A DNA stretch of 64,000 bases from Apostichopus japonicus (taxonomy: Eukaryota > Echinodermata > Holothuroidea > Aspidochirotida > Stichopodidae), in the NCBI RefSeq assembly GCF_037975245.1, contig NC_092580.1, forward strand, positions 26,873,501 to 26,937,500. The letters run 5' to 3'. This document shows positions 24,901 to 35,544 of the stretch, in pieces (position 1 is the stretch's first letter; every line of letters begins with the position of its first letter). The notes under the pieces were generated by a model, which saw only the letters and a program-made list of their open reading frames with translations, was not told where the DNA came from and did not search any database. Made by a program: the position numbers and the translations under genes.

Positions 24901-27900
24901 TTGTGGATTTTTACAGTTTTGATGCTATTTTCAGATGTTAAAGGTACCTTCTGATCATAAATGTCAATAGGTTGACCCCCGTGTGACCTTCGTGTGCGAA
25001 GTTATATGAGGTCAAAGTTAATTTTCAGACATTTAATGCAATAACTCCCAGTGCCAAGGTGTGACAAGGTTGATATTTTTGGAGTAGTTGCAAATGGTAT
25101 AGGGGAATATTTTCAAACTTAACGGTCATGTGATACAAGGTCACCAAAGGTCAATTAATGATAAAAAACTAGTATTTTTGCGATAACTTGAGAACAAATT
25201 GTCCGTTAGGGTTGGGAGTTGCTTCAATGTAATCCAATTGTCGACCCGCATCTGGGTGACCCTTGACCTCAATTTGACCTCTGGTGACCTTTTCGTGTTT
25301 TGTGGATTTTTACAGTTTCGATGCTATTTTCAGATGTTAAAGGTACCTTCTGATCATAAAAGTCAATGGGTTGACCCCCATGTGACCTTCGTGTGCGAAG
25401 TTATATGAGGTCAAAGTTAATTTTCAGACATTTAATGCAATAACTCCCAGTGCCAAGGTGTGACAAGGTGTATTTTTTTGGACAAGTTGCAAATGGTATA
25501 GGGGAATATTTTCAAACTTAACGGTCATGTGGTCCAACGTCACCAAAGGTCAGCTAATGTTAAAAAAGTAGTATTTTGGGGGGAGAAAATGGGCAAAGAA
25601 AAAATGTTTGAATTTTTACAGTCATGCTCTATTTAGGTCTCACCGATCAAAAATGTCAATTGGTTGACCTTCGGGTGACCTTTGTGTGTGAAGGCATGTA
25701 TACAAGTTCAAAGTTAATTTTTTTTAATTTAATACAATTAAATCTCAATGCCAAGGTGTGACATGGTTGATATTTTGGGACAAGTTGTGAACGGGGTGGT
25801 GGAACATTTTGAAACTTAAAGGTAATGTCATCTGAGGTCACCAATGTTATCATATCTGTTGACACGCTTGTAGGTCTCTTATATTTCTTACATTTTCGAT
25901 GCCATATTTAGATCTCAAAAGTGCCTTTTGATCCAAAATCCGATCACATTTTGTGATCACAAAAGTGTTGGCTATAGTGTTGGTTACTTTATGGGAACAT
26001 GTAGGACCACAATACTTGGACTATTCGAGCCCAATCTTGCTTGATAATATTATGTGTATTGTCATATACCCCAAGCAAGGAACCACAGTGCCCTTGGGCT
26101 CTTGTTATGTGTTTAGGCTTCAACATCAGTATAATTACATATTATCTGTGTTGTAAAATTAGTGATTAATTCATTGTCACATTGGGTTCCAGCAATGCTA
26201 CTCTTAATGTGACCAGTTTGTGAAAGTACTAGGTACAGGTGGGAATTGAAACCCCTTAATGTACTGAAGCAGAGTCTGAGTGAAGGCATTGTGTTACTTC
26301 TTAAGAAGCATGTTACAGGGTTAATATACCCAACTTGGGCAAACTTGAGTCCCCACAAAGGTGTTGGCTTTAACAGTTCTCTGAAGGTTAGGCCAAATTT
26401 CAGTACAGACTGCGTTGCCAGGTATCGTTCCTATGTTTTGTTTGGTTCCATACAGACTGGCATATTCAAGGACAGCATCAATTGCTTCTACTCTACATGT
26501 GCACTTTTCACATTTACCTAATAGCCAGACAAACGTAAAGCAACAGCTCCACAGCCGCTACAGATGACCAACGATCAACTACAATACACAGTTTCTTAGT
26601 ATCAATTGCTGTAGTCATCGTTACTTGCACTGTTCAAAATTTTTAAAAAAGAACATTTTTTTTCAGTGAAACAACACCAAATTGTTACACCAAATTGTTA
26701 CTTGCACTGTTCAAAATAAAAAAAAGAAAGATTTTTTCAGTGAAACAACACCAAAGTTGCTAATTCAGTAAAGTATCATCGTTCTCTTTGCTTTCCCTGT
26801 CACCTTTGTATAGTAATTTTGCACTAAATATACATTGCATGTTGTTTTTAAAGAAAACTGTTAACTAGTATACATTTCTGAAAATTTGAGGGGAGGCTGC
26901 CTATTATGTAGATATATGTCAGTATATACTGGCAAGGAATGATGACATTAGATGTTCAGCCTGTCTACATAGCAAATGTAATGTGCATTGTGCAAAAAAC
27001 ATCAAAACTACATTTACTTAAATCCTCCTTTCGGGATATAAGGGGAAATTGTGGTGCAATGGTACGGGTGTCCAATCCCACAACTTCCCCCCCCCTCCCA
27101 CCCCCCTTGTTATCAGAGAGACTGGTCAGATGGTTAGAAACACACTCTGCTCTGTTGAATGGGTGTCTACGCATTGAGTGTCAAGTCTGGGAGCAGGATT
27201 GGGTGTAAACAATTGCATGTACCTGACTTGTTATTCTCTAAATCCTCATCAAGAAAAGATGGTCTGAGCTGCATGTTTGGCAATGGATTGGGTTTGAAAT
27301 GAGGTATTGTATGGGTGACCTTAGAACCTAATTTACATGTAGTCATGTTACATAACCATTAACTCGATTAGGTCCATAATCATACTGAAAATTAAAACTT
27401 AAGTTATTAAAGAATCTATTTGTGTCACTCTCAATGAGGAAAAACAACAAATAACAATGACTAGTCTATATAACAACAACTTGATGCCACTAGTGTTTGT
27501 GTGTTGGTGTTTGTGTTATGGAATTAACCGAGTCATAGTTACATATATACATGTACCATATCTCTGTTACACGATTACAGTATGTTTCTTGGCTTAATAA
27601 CATCTAGATCAATAGTACTAGAATTCTTATTAATTAACCTTTGTGTTGTAAAATAGATTTTCCCGTAGAATTTGTGACCTTTTCCTGCAAGTATACTCTA
27701 CTGTTTGCCACAATGGTGATGTTACCGTATTGTTCATTTCATTTCATTTGGCATCATAAGATTAGTATCATTTTATGCATAATTAACAAGCAGTGCAGTA
27801 AGTTTATTGATGCAGAACTACAGTAAGGATCTTTTTTTTATTGTGTGTAGTGTCATCGAGGTAATGATGGAGTACTCTGCCTATCGATGCAGAGATGTAA

Positions 27901-30900
27901 GATCAATTATGGCAGGGAATGTTGGATGTCATCTTACAATACTGTCAGTATTATGTGAAGCTTGTAGACATATTTAACATTTCAGGTGACCAGTTTACAT
28001 CACTCTAGACTAGCTAGATATTATAAGAGTTTCTCCTAGCCTGGATTTACAGTTCATAGTACTGTACATGTTAAGATGCTAAGTATCTGCATTTATAGAT
28101 GTATGGAGAAAGCAGTATGAATTGATAAGCTCATATATCTTGTCTGATCATAAATCGTCGACAGTTACATCCCATTGACGATTTGTTTCACCAATTTGGA
28201 ACACCATTCCACCAGATTCATTGGATAAGGAAAGAGTTGTTCACAGTTGCATAATCCACTTTACTTTTACACAACAGGGCTTGAAACCTTAAAGTCTTGT
28301 TGCCAGATTGTAGATGGGCAGATGTTGGTTGTTCCCTTTCTTGTTAGTCTCAGTAAACTGCAGGTTGTACCTGTAGCTAGCTGGAGGGTGTATAGTGTTG
28401 AAAGAGTTTCTACTTTCAAATCAATATTGGTATAAAGTTTAACCATGTAAAGAAACTCAGTCAATGACCCAATCCGGTGCTTAGATAAACCGTACGTGAT
28501 AATGATATTCAGAAATATTCAGAAATGTTCAGCTGGCAGGTTAGAGAAATAATTGTACTAGGTAAGCGTACTGTCGTACAACCATGTGTAAAGATAAATA
28601 TTCTCTTGCAAAAAAACAAAACATTTGAAGCAATTTAGTTACAGTAGGTTGTATCCTTTGTTCTCATTGTAATGACTACATTCTTTCTTTGTAATGTCAC
28701 TGAAACTTGCATTTGTCTTTTTCACCAATTAAGATTTATCTTATCTTATTTTATTCTGTTGTTTACTTTGCATGATGCAGTGAATTCACCATCAGCTACC
28801 TCTCACGAGATGACGTAGGAGAAGACGTTTTCCTGGCTCTTCTTTCGGACTGGGATCTAGATGCAGCCATCTTTTGTGCTTCCGATCCCTGTCTGCGGCT
28901 TCGAATCGACGCCAAACCCTTCGAGGGACCAGGTAAATTAATTTCAGAGAAAAGTGACGGTTTATGTTGCCGATATACTACACCATGCAATGCACGTGAA
29001 ACTAACAGTTAGTTTGCAGCTGAAAATCATCTAAACAAACTGCTCATAATTATTATTAATACTGTCTCTGAGTGATGTGGAAATGGAAATTAGTATGTGC
29101 TACTGGGCTGCTTTGTGTCAAGCAAAAAGAGTATGGCAATATAGTTGCATTGTATTGAGTCAGTTACATGAATATGTGTAGATGATGGCATAATTTAGTG
29201 AAAGAGCAAACTTATAAACTGTATGTATTAGACGTTGATGACTTGAACGAACTTTGCTTGAAAGATGCTGCTTACGCATTAAGAAAGAAAACGTGATCTT
29301 TCTTTGTATTCCCCTTTCCTACAAAAGTACTGTAAAACAAATGAAGGAGCCTACCTATTTGCTTTCATCTGTCTTTAACAGGCCTCCTCGAGGGATGGGA
29401 TGTGATCGGAGGCCAAGACGTGCCTCAGAACTCCACTGATCGTAGATACGTTCCATTCGTAGGTTCCCTGGTCACCCAGGTGGGCAGAACGATCAGTCGA
29501 GTGCAGAAGATATTCCAGAACGTGGAGGAGGAGAGCGCCGCGGAGGATCAAAAGTACGAACTACCCAAGCCACCGTTAGACGATCAAGAGTTTCTGACCT
29601 ACCTGAATTACTTGGGCTGTCTAGAGAAACCCCACGAGCTTAGGTTACGGATTTATCAGGGTGGGGTCGGGCCGTCACTGCGTAAGGTGGTGTGGCGACA
29701 TTTACTTAACGTTTATCCGGAGGGTCTCACCGGTAACGAGAGATTGGATTACGTCAAGATTAAGACGGAAGAGTATACGCTGCTCAAGAAGAAGCTCTTA
29801 TCCGATCTCCGCGACGAAAATGTACATATACGGAACATGGTGATGAAGGACGTAAACAGAACAGATCGACAAGAGCAGTTCTTTGCCGGGGAAGAAAATC
29901 CCAATAGTCTCAAATTATTTAACATTCTGACAACATTCTCATTGGCTCACCCCGACGTCTCGTACTGTCAGGGCATGAGCGATCTAGCAGCTCCGATACT
30001 CTACGTCCTAAAGGACGAGGCTCAGGCGTACATGTGCTTCTGTTGCCTGATGAAGAGGCTAAAGGGGAGCTTCCTGCCCGACGGGAAAGCCATGTCTGTC
30101 AAGTTCCTCCACCTGACCGAGCTCATCCGTTGTGTCGATGCGGAATTCTACGAGTACCTCAAAGCCGAAAATGCCGACGATCTGTATTTCTGTTACCGTT
30201 GGCTCCTGTTGGAGTTGAAGCGAGAGTTTTCCTTTCAGGATGCATTGAGGATGATGGAGATTATGTGGAGTTCACTGCCCCCAGAGCCCCCACCTCGAGA
30301 AGATGGGGTATCTCTAGAGGGACCTCCGTGCCAAAATTCGCCCTCTGCCTACACGGTGGACCGAAGGCGGTTTAAGTTCTCGTTACAAAAGGCATCGTCT
30401 CGGGATGAAGCCCTGTCGAAAGATAGCGGTGATAAAAAGAAATCTGGCATCCAGATGTCTCCTCAGAAGATATCTGTTAAAGTTGAATGCAGCTGTACGG
30501 GCGACCACTGTGAGAACTGCAGGGAGGACATCATCGACACTTCAACGGTCAACTCTAGGTCAGCAAGCAATTCACCAGCAAAGCGTTTGGCGGCGGACGT
30601 CCAGCCTGTGAAAATGCCACCTCAGTCACTCTCTCTTCACGCCAACAACAGCAATGTCAATTCTTCGCAAACCTTGTCATCGCCTGCCGCAGATCGACCT
30701 ACGTCGCCATCGTTGTCCCCGCTCAGGCAGAGCCCGTCTCCGCTCCCGACGAAAAAGAGTCCCTTCCGCGGTCTGCCTCACCCCAAAGACTTTGGCGGGG
30801 GGAATCCCTTCATGATGTTCCTCTGCCTCTCACTATTGTTAGAACAGAGAGACAGGATCATAGACAACAAGATGGACTTTAACGAGATGGCCATGTTATT

Positions 30901-31096
30901 CGACAGGATGGTCCGCAAACACAACCTAAACAGAGTCTTGCACCGGGCCAGGACCCTCTACTCACAGTACCTACAGTCAGAGGCTGCCTACACTGGATTC
31001 GTTATGGTCAAAGGTATCAACACAGTCATCCAACAGAGCTATAGTTCGGGATCTCCGCAGCACACTCCCAGCAAGCTAATAGAGACACTTACTTAG
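14728..31096 (+). CDS. TBC1D25: TBC1 domain family member 25 (OATL1-like Rab GAP), complete, 4 coding exons
   Basis: TBC-domain GTPase-activating protein; the vertebrate orthologue acts on Rab proteins, binds Atg8/LC3 proteins and influences autophagosome maturation. Coding exons 14728-14793, 16826-16935, 28781-28932 and 29382-31096 sum to 2043 nt (680 aa plus stop; vertebrate about 688 aa). All junctions are GT-AG and in frame. The N-terminal part (about residues 23-109) aligns with the ubiquitin/PB1-like region of the family (KCEGFMQPEYKNFSIDPEIT, then FLALLSDWDLDAA). W115-D-V-I118 sits where the vertebrate protein has WDII, an LC3-interacting-type motif. The TBC domain starts near residue 200. 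The arginine finger lies in VMKDVNR (Arg269) and the glutamine finger in SYCQG (Gln306). A long Ser/Pro-rich insert (about 415-575) precedes the conserved C-terminal GNPFMMFLCLSLLLEQRDRI block. An in-frame TGA at 14707 supports the start. Intron 2 is 11.8 kb and repeat-laden. Confidence 0.95.
15055..15741. mobile_element. Non-autonomous DNA transposon with repeated AAAACGTCCC subterminal motifs
   Basis: The left ~125 bp contain six copies of AAAACGTCCC-like motifs and the right ~120 bp contain about seven copies of the reverse complement GGGACGTTTT. Ends carry CCAGTC and GACTGG in inverted orientation. GTCTATAC flanks the unit at 15047-15054 and 15742-15749, a perfect 8-bp target duplication. 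The middle is AT-rich with no transposase frame. Lies in TBC1D25 intron 1. The 8-bp duplication fits hAT- or P-type elements; the superfamily is not certain. Confidence 0.75.
16265..16344. repeat. Near-perfect 30-bp inverted repeat (hairpin) with 20-bp loop
   Basis: The left arm 16265-16294 and right arm 16315-16344 are reverse complements at 29 of 30 positions (AATGTGCTCTTTCCGCCATA is the outer part of the left arm). The loop is 16295-16314. The surroundings (15940-16385) hold further GCCATA/GGCGGAA motifs, suggesting a fold-back MITE remnant. Lies in TBC1D25 intron 1, so it would be transcribed. Confidence 0.8.
16826..16935 (+). CDS. TBC1D25: TBC1D25 coding exon 2
   Basis: Encodes KCEGFMQPEYKNFSIDPEIT, then SFEMLQLLLMQAFQLK plus two bases. 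Acceptor CTTTAATAG, donor AG|GTGACT. Matches the vertebrate KKCESFLPPEF...FAVDPQITSLDVLQ segment. Confidence 0.92.
18490..19536. repeat. Copy A of a GGTTCCTTGCT...AGCAAGGAACC bounded element
   Basis: Begins GGTTCCTTGCTGTAAGCAACG followed by (GT)n and ends AAGCAAGGAACC...GGGCTCTT, the same two ends as copy B at 23727-26103 in the same intron. The interior holds diverged internal repeats around 18600-19070 (WGPxG/FWDT-like frames on the minus strand are only repeat artefacts) and a LINE 3' fragment at its right side. Confidence 0.6.
19190..19470 (+). pseudogene. LINE reverse-transcriptase 3' end fragment with tail
   Basis: The plus-strand reading around 19265-19370 gives PNMWNQLYQTILDF, then a stop, then ELPRDSFLYLF. 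This resembles the C-terminal 'WNSLP..IR...SL..FKS.LKTHLF' end of CR1/L2/jockey-type LINE polymerases. It is followed by a typical tail, GGCGCTATATAAAT and (TTA)n, at about 19432-19468. It is truncated at the 5' end and carries stop codons, so it is dead. Confidence 0.65.
20951..21046 (+). mobile_element. 5'-truncated SINE copy
   Basis: Shares its 3' domain with the fuller SINE at 43501-43747: TTCAGTCAGCTTGCG, CGCGAGTTCCTGCTTGC, and a (CATA)n tail. No tRNA-like head is seen here. Confidence 0.75.
21963..21996. repeat. (TA)n microsatellite
   Basis: An uninterrupted run of about 17 TA dinucleotides in TBC1D25 intron 2. Confidence 0.95.
23727..26103. repeat. Copy B of the GGTTCCTTGCT...AGCAAGGAACC element, with ~400-bp internal tandem units
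   Basis: The left end GGTTCCTTGCTTTAGC is followed by a (GT)n run, and the right end is AAGCAAGGAACC...GGGCTCTT at 26073-26103. From about 24060 to 25720 the interior is tandem: the landmark GCGATAACTTGAGAAC recurs at about 24118, 24780 and 25180 and AGGTCACCAAAGGTCA at 24076, 24739 and 25138, so the last units are ~400 bp and the first is ~663 bp. The array is very rich in AGGTCA/TGACCT. No coding potential was recognised. Confidence 0.75.
28781..28932 (+). CDS. TBC1D25: TBC1D25 coding exon 3
   Basis: Encodes EFTISYLSRDDVGEDVFLAL, then LSDWDLDAAIFCASDPCLRL and RIDAKPFEGP. Acceptor GATGCAG, donor G|GTAAAT. LLSDWDL is identical to the vertebrate protein. Confidence 0.93.
29382..31096 (+). CDS. 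TBC1D25: TBC1D25 coding exon 4 (terminal, 1.7 kb)
   Basis: One uninterrupted exon carries the WDVI motif, the whole TBC domain (GGVGPSLRKVVWR, KDVNRTDR, SYCQGMSDLAAP, DLYFCYRWLLLELKREF), the low-complexity Ser/Pro insert and the C-terminal conserved block. Acceptor TTTAACAG; stop TAG at 31094-31096. Confidence 0.96.
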
Positions 31097-31810
31097 AAGG
31101 GTTTGTCTTGGTCATGTTTTTACAGAAACTTGACAGACAGAAGAGATGTCGGTCTATCAAAACTTGAGAATATGATGCCTTTGATGGTCGTACATTGAAA
31201 CACACATATTCTCCCCAGCAAAAGAAAAAGAAGATAATGCTGGTGTGGCAGGAGTTTAAAGGGCTTTTCGGGTGGGGGGGGGGAGAAAGGGGATGAAAAT
31301 GACATAAATTTATTTCCTCTGGCCACTCTGATGAAACTACCAAGAAAGGTACAATACTTTGTGTTTTCAGAACCAAAGAAAGTATTAGTCAGCTGTACAG
31401 CTGAAGATTGCATTACAAATGTACTTATAATGCTACCTCCACCCCTCCCGCTCCCTGTGTGTCCTTGACCATCCCACTTATGGTTCCTCAACGCTCACAG
31501 TACCACTATTGCTATTGTTTAATCATTTATATTTACTGAGATTGTCTTCAGCACTCCCTTCCAGTTGTTTACAAAGTTGACCTCTATGTAGCGCTGAGTT
31601 ATTCAGTCACTTGAGCTTGGAACTTGCTTCCTCTGATGACTTTAAGGCTTTGAAGTTTGTGCTACTCATAGAATTGTCTTTGCTTTTTTGTCATTTATAG
31701 TGAAACATTAATATTAAAACTAAGCTAAAGGTCGTTATTATTATGAAAGGCTTGAAAACATTCATAATTTGATTCCTTTATTCAAATATATTTAAATAAA
31801 AATTCTTTTT
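31097..31810 (+). other. TBC1D25 3' UTR and flank
   Basis: Non-coding sequence after the TBC1D25 stop. ATTAAA at 31713-31718 and AATAAA at 31795-31800 are candidate poly(A) signals. The second lies in the diverged first unit of the 155-bp satellite that follows. Confidence 0.5.
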
Positions 31811-32824
31811 AGGTATTCATTGATTGCCATAAGATTTGCAAACTACTGGCATTGTCAGAACATGCCAGGCAAAATGTCTTCATAACCATCATTTATGATA
31901 TCAGTCAGGTACACTTTGATTTAAAACTGATCTTATTACAAATATATTTAAAAAAAATTCTTGTTAGGTATTCATTGATTGCCATAAGATTTGCAAACTA
32001 CTGGCATTGTCAGAACATGCCAGGCAAAATGTCTTCATAACCATAATTTATTATCTCAGTCAGGTGCACTTTGATTTAAAACTGATCTTATTACAAATAT
32101 ATTTAAAAAAAATTCTTGTTAGGTATTCATTGATTGCCATAAGATTTGCAAACTACTGGCATTGTCAGAACATGCCAGGCAAAATGTCTTCATAACCATC
32201 ATTTATGATCTCAGTCAGGTACACTTTGATTTAAAACTTATCTTATTACAAATATATTTAAAAAAAATTCTTGTTAGGTATTCATTGATTGCCATAAGAT
32301 TTACAAACTACTGGCATTGTCAGAACATACCAGGCAAAATGTCTTCATAACCATAATTTATGATCTCAGTCAGGTACACTTTGATTTAAAACTTAAATCT
32401 TATTACAAATATATTTAACAAAAAATTCTTGTTAGGTATTCATTGATTGCCATAAGATTTGCAAACAACTGGCATTGTCAGAACATGCCAGGCAAAATGT
32501 CTTCATAACCATCATTTATGATCTCAGTCAGGTACACTTTGATTTAAAACTGATCTTATTACAAATATATTTAACAAAAAATTCTTGTTAGGTATTCATT
32601 GATTGCCATAAGATTTGCAAACTACTGGCATTGTCAGAACATGCCAGGCAAAATATCTTCATAACCATCATTTATGATCTCAGTCAGGTACACTTTGATT
32701 TAAAACTGATCTTATTACAAATATATTTAACAAAAAATTCTTGTTAGGTATTCATTGATTGCCATAAGATTTGCAAACTACTGGCATTGTCAGAACATGC
32801 CAGGCAAAATGTCTTCATAACCAT
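31811..32824. repeat. 155-158-bp satellite, six full units plus one partial
   Basis: Units begin AGGTATTCATTGATTGCCAT at 31811, 31966, 32121, 32276, 32434, 32590 and 32746. The periods are exactly 155 bp for the first units, then 156-158 through small A-run changes. Copies are nearly identical, indicating recent amplification or homogenisation. The last unit is cut after about 79 bp. Confidence 0.96.
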
Positions 32825-33743
32825 TTGTTTTGTGAGAGTAGGATCAAAGAAATTTAGGAGAAAAAGAAAGAATTTATTGCAATGGGCGAGCCTATGTTAG
32901 CGTAAAAAATTATGCCTCAGTTTTTCCGATAGAGAGTGATATTTCCAAAGTTACTTCCAAATTTTTTCTTTGTAAGTAGTATTATACGACTTCATCTTGA
33001 TCTTTAATTGGGCAAAAGAAGTCATTTTTATTGCAAAATTCAGCAGTATTAAAGGGGTGGTATGGTGTGGGTATGACTGCATGTAAGGTACAGGTGCATG
33101 ATATAAATATATATATAAATATAATCGATAACGCTCTGCAAGCCAACAGTTTGCGTTTGTGCTGAACGAGCGACGCAATATTCAAAGATGATTCGATACC
33201 CCTCACTCTCACTAAGAAATTGTAGTAAATACAACAGTTGAATTCACAACTAACTTAAATATAACATTTGGTATTCATGTTTTAGGTGGGGTGGGGGGGG
33301 GGGGAGGGTGTTCTTTGAAAATTCTTAGCATAAAATATCATCACACCAGGTGCCATTTTGGTGGGCTAAAGTGGTAGAAATGGAATGGAATTGTTAATAA
33401 CTCGCTTACAAGAGACACTTGAGCAACAGTTAGGAATGTGGCTTAGTTTGATCAGTTGTTGTCTTGTGTGAATCAGTACTGCAGGATATGTTTGGTAAAG
33501 TTGCAATAACATGGGATCCAAATACAAAGCATCGCTTTAAAATTGATCATCAAACTGGAAAAAAAAATTCTCAAGCCATTCTTTTCACTCTTCAACAACT
33601 ATTTGACCTTTCACCTGTATATACATAAATTATCATCTTCATATTTTGCCAGAGTTTTTATTCCAACCATATTTTTAAGTTTTTTTTGTGTATGTGTGTG
33701 TGTGGTCATTCCTATTTTGTGTTTATTGATTCAATTTATTGTT

Positions 33744-35190
33744 AAGTTTAATAGGTAGGTGTTTGCCAACATTAATATACACCACATTTTACGACCTGGA
33801 AGCTCATACAGCATACACAAATTCATATCCATTAATATATACTTATTTATGAGAAATTAAAAGTAATTAAATTCTTGGCAGAAATGTGTTCTATCATCAA
33901 AGTTCTTTAAACTTATTCTATTAATTTATTGAATCTGTAGTCAAAATGTCAGGTCTGTTAAATGGGTAACTTTATTGTAAAGTTTAATAGGTAGGTGTTT
34001 TCCAACATTAATATACACCACATTTTACTACCTGGAAGCTCATTCAGCATACACAAATTCATATCTTTAGCAATATATACTTATTTATGAGAAAGTAAAA
34101 GTTATTAATTTCTTAGCAGAAATGTGTTCTTTCATCAAAGCTCTATTAAGTTATTCTATTAATTTATTGAATCTTTAGTCAAAATTTCAGGTCTGTCAAA
34201 TGGGTAAAGTAACCTCTTCATGTTTTCATGTAAGTGCATAAGGAATGTTTGTCACCACTCGTGGGCATTGTTGTCTCTATGTAGGTAAACGTCATGTTAG
34301 AGGGACATGTTGCATCTCATCAGAGAGGGGATTTATGGATTTATCGTTGAAGGTGTGTATCACTAAAAGCAGAAGACATGTGTTCAAATTCATATCTCAT
34401 ACTTGTTTACATATTTAGTTTGACAGCATTACACAAATTCATATCTTTAGCATTATACACTTATTTATGAGTCATTAAAAGTAATTAATTACTTAGCAGA
34501 AATGTGTTCTATCATCAAAGTTCTATTAAGTTATTCTATTAATTAATTGAATCTTTAGTAAAAAAATTTCAGGTCTGTCAAATGGTTAAAATAACCTCTT
34601 CATATTTGTTTTCATGTAAGTGCATAAGGAATGTTTGTGACCACTCGTGGGCATTGCTATCTCTAGGTAAACGTCATGTTAAAGGGACATGTTGCGTCTC
34701 ATCAGAGAGGGGATTTAAGGATTTATCGTTGAAGAAATGTATTACTAAAAGCAGAAGGCATGTGTTCAATTTCTTATCTCATACTTGTTTACATATTTAG
34801 TTTGACAGCATTACACAAATTCATATCTTTAGCAATATATACTTATTTATGATAATTTAAAAGTAATTAATTTCTTAGCAGAAATGTGTTCTATCATCAA
34901 AGTTCTATTAAGTTATTCTATTAATTTATTGAATCTGTAGTCAAAATTTCAGGTCTGTCAAATGGGTAAAGTAACCTCATATTTGTTTTCATGTAAGTGT
35001 TTAAGGAATGTTTGTGACCACTCTTGGGCATTGTCATCTCTATGTAGGTAAACGTCATGTTAGAGGGACATGTTGTGTCTCATCAGAGAGGGGTTTTAAG
35101 GATTTATTGTTGAAGAAATGTATCACTAAAAGCAGAAGGCATGTGTTCAATTTCATATCTCATACTTGTTTACATATCTAGTGTGACACA
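33744..35190. repeat. Tandem array with 235-bp and 381-bp units
   Basis: ACAAATTCATATC recurs at 33817, 34052, 34433 and 34814, giving one 235-bp step and then 381-bp steps. Shared blocks include TTAGCAGAAATGTGTTCT, TTTCAGGTCTGTCAAATGG, GGTAAACGTCATGTTA and GACATGTTG. The longer units contain an extra ~145 bp that the first unit lacks. No gene is inside. Confidence 0.9.
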
Positions 35191-35544
35191 GGACCTGGGC
35201 CAAATTGATCATTGGGCCACAAAGAAAGTGACACTGAACATGAAATAAAGGATTTGTTTTGGTTGTCTCGTCATATTAATTTTTATATTTACCAGGGCGT
35301 ATCATATTATGTATCAATCCAAAGCTATCCTTTGTCAACCCATGGTCACTGGACAAGAATCTGTTTAATTCTTTTAACCAAACCTGTGCATGTGTTTTTG
35401 GTCTGGTCGGGTTAAGGGATAGAAGCACATAAACGTTATTTCACAACTTGTGTGGTATCCTGCGGGTTTTTCAGTGACTTTTGTGCCTTCCCTCTTCATA
35501 TATTTTATTACCTAAATGACTTTCCAATTATTTACCTTCATATG

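Noticed and set aside
30034-30375. 113-aa frame inside TBC1D25
   Set aside because: Out-of-frame shadow of the TBC domain exon.
31120-31491. 123-aa minus-strand frame after TBC1D25
   Set aside because: Lies in the TBC1D25 3' UTR, crosses a G/C homopolymer run, and has no recognisable domain or splice partner.
31852-32350. Three near-identical 62-aa frames in tandem
   Set aside because: They are the same frame of the 155-bp satellite repeated, with no protein similarity. They reflect repeat identity, not coding.
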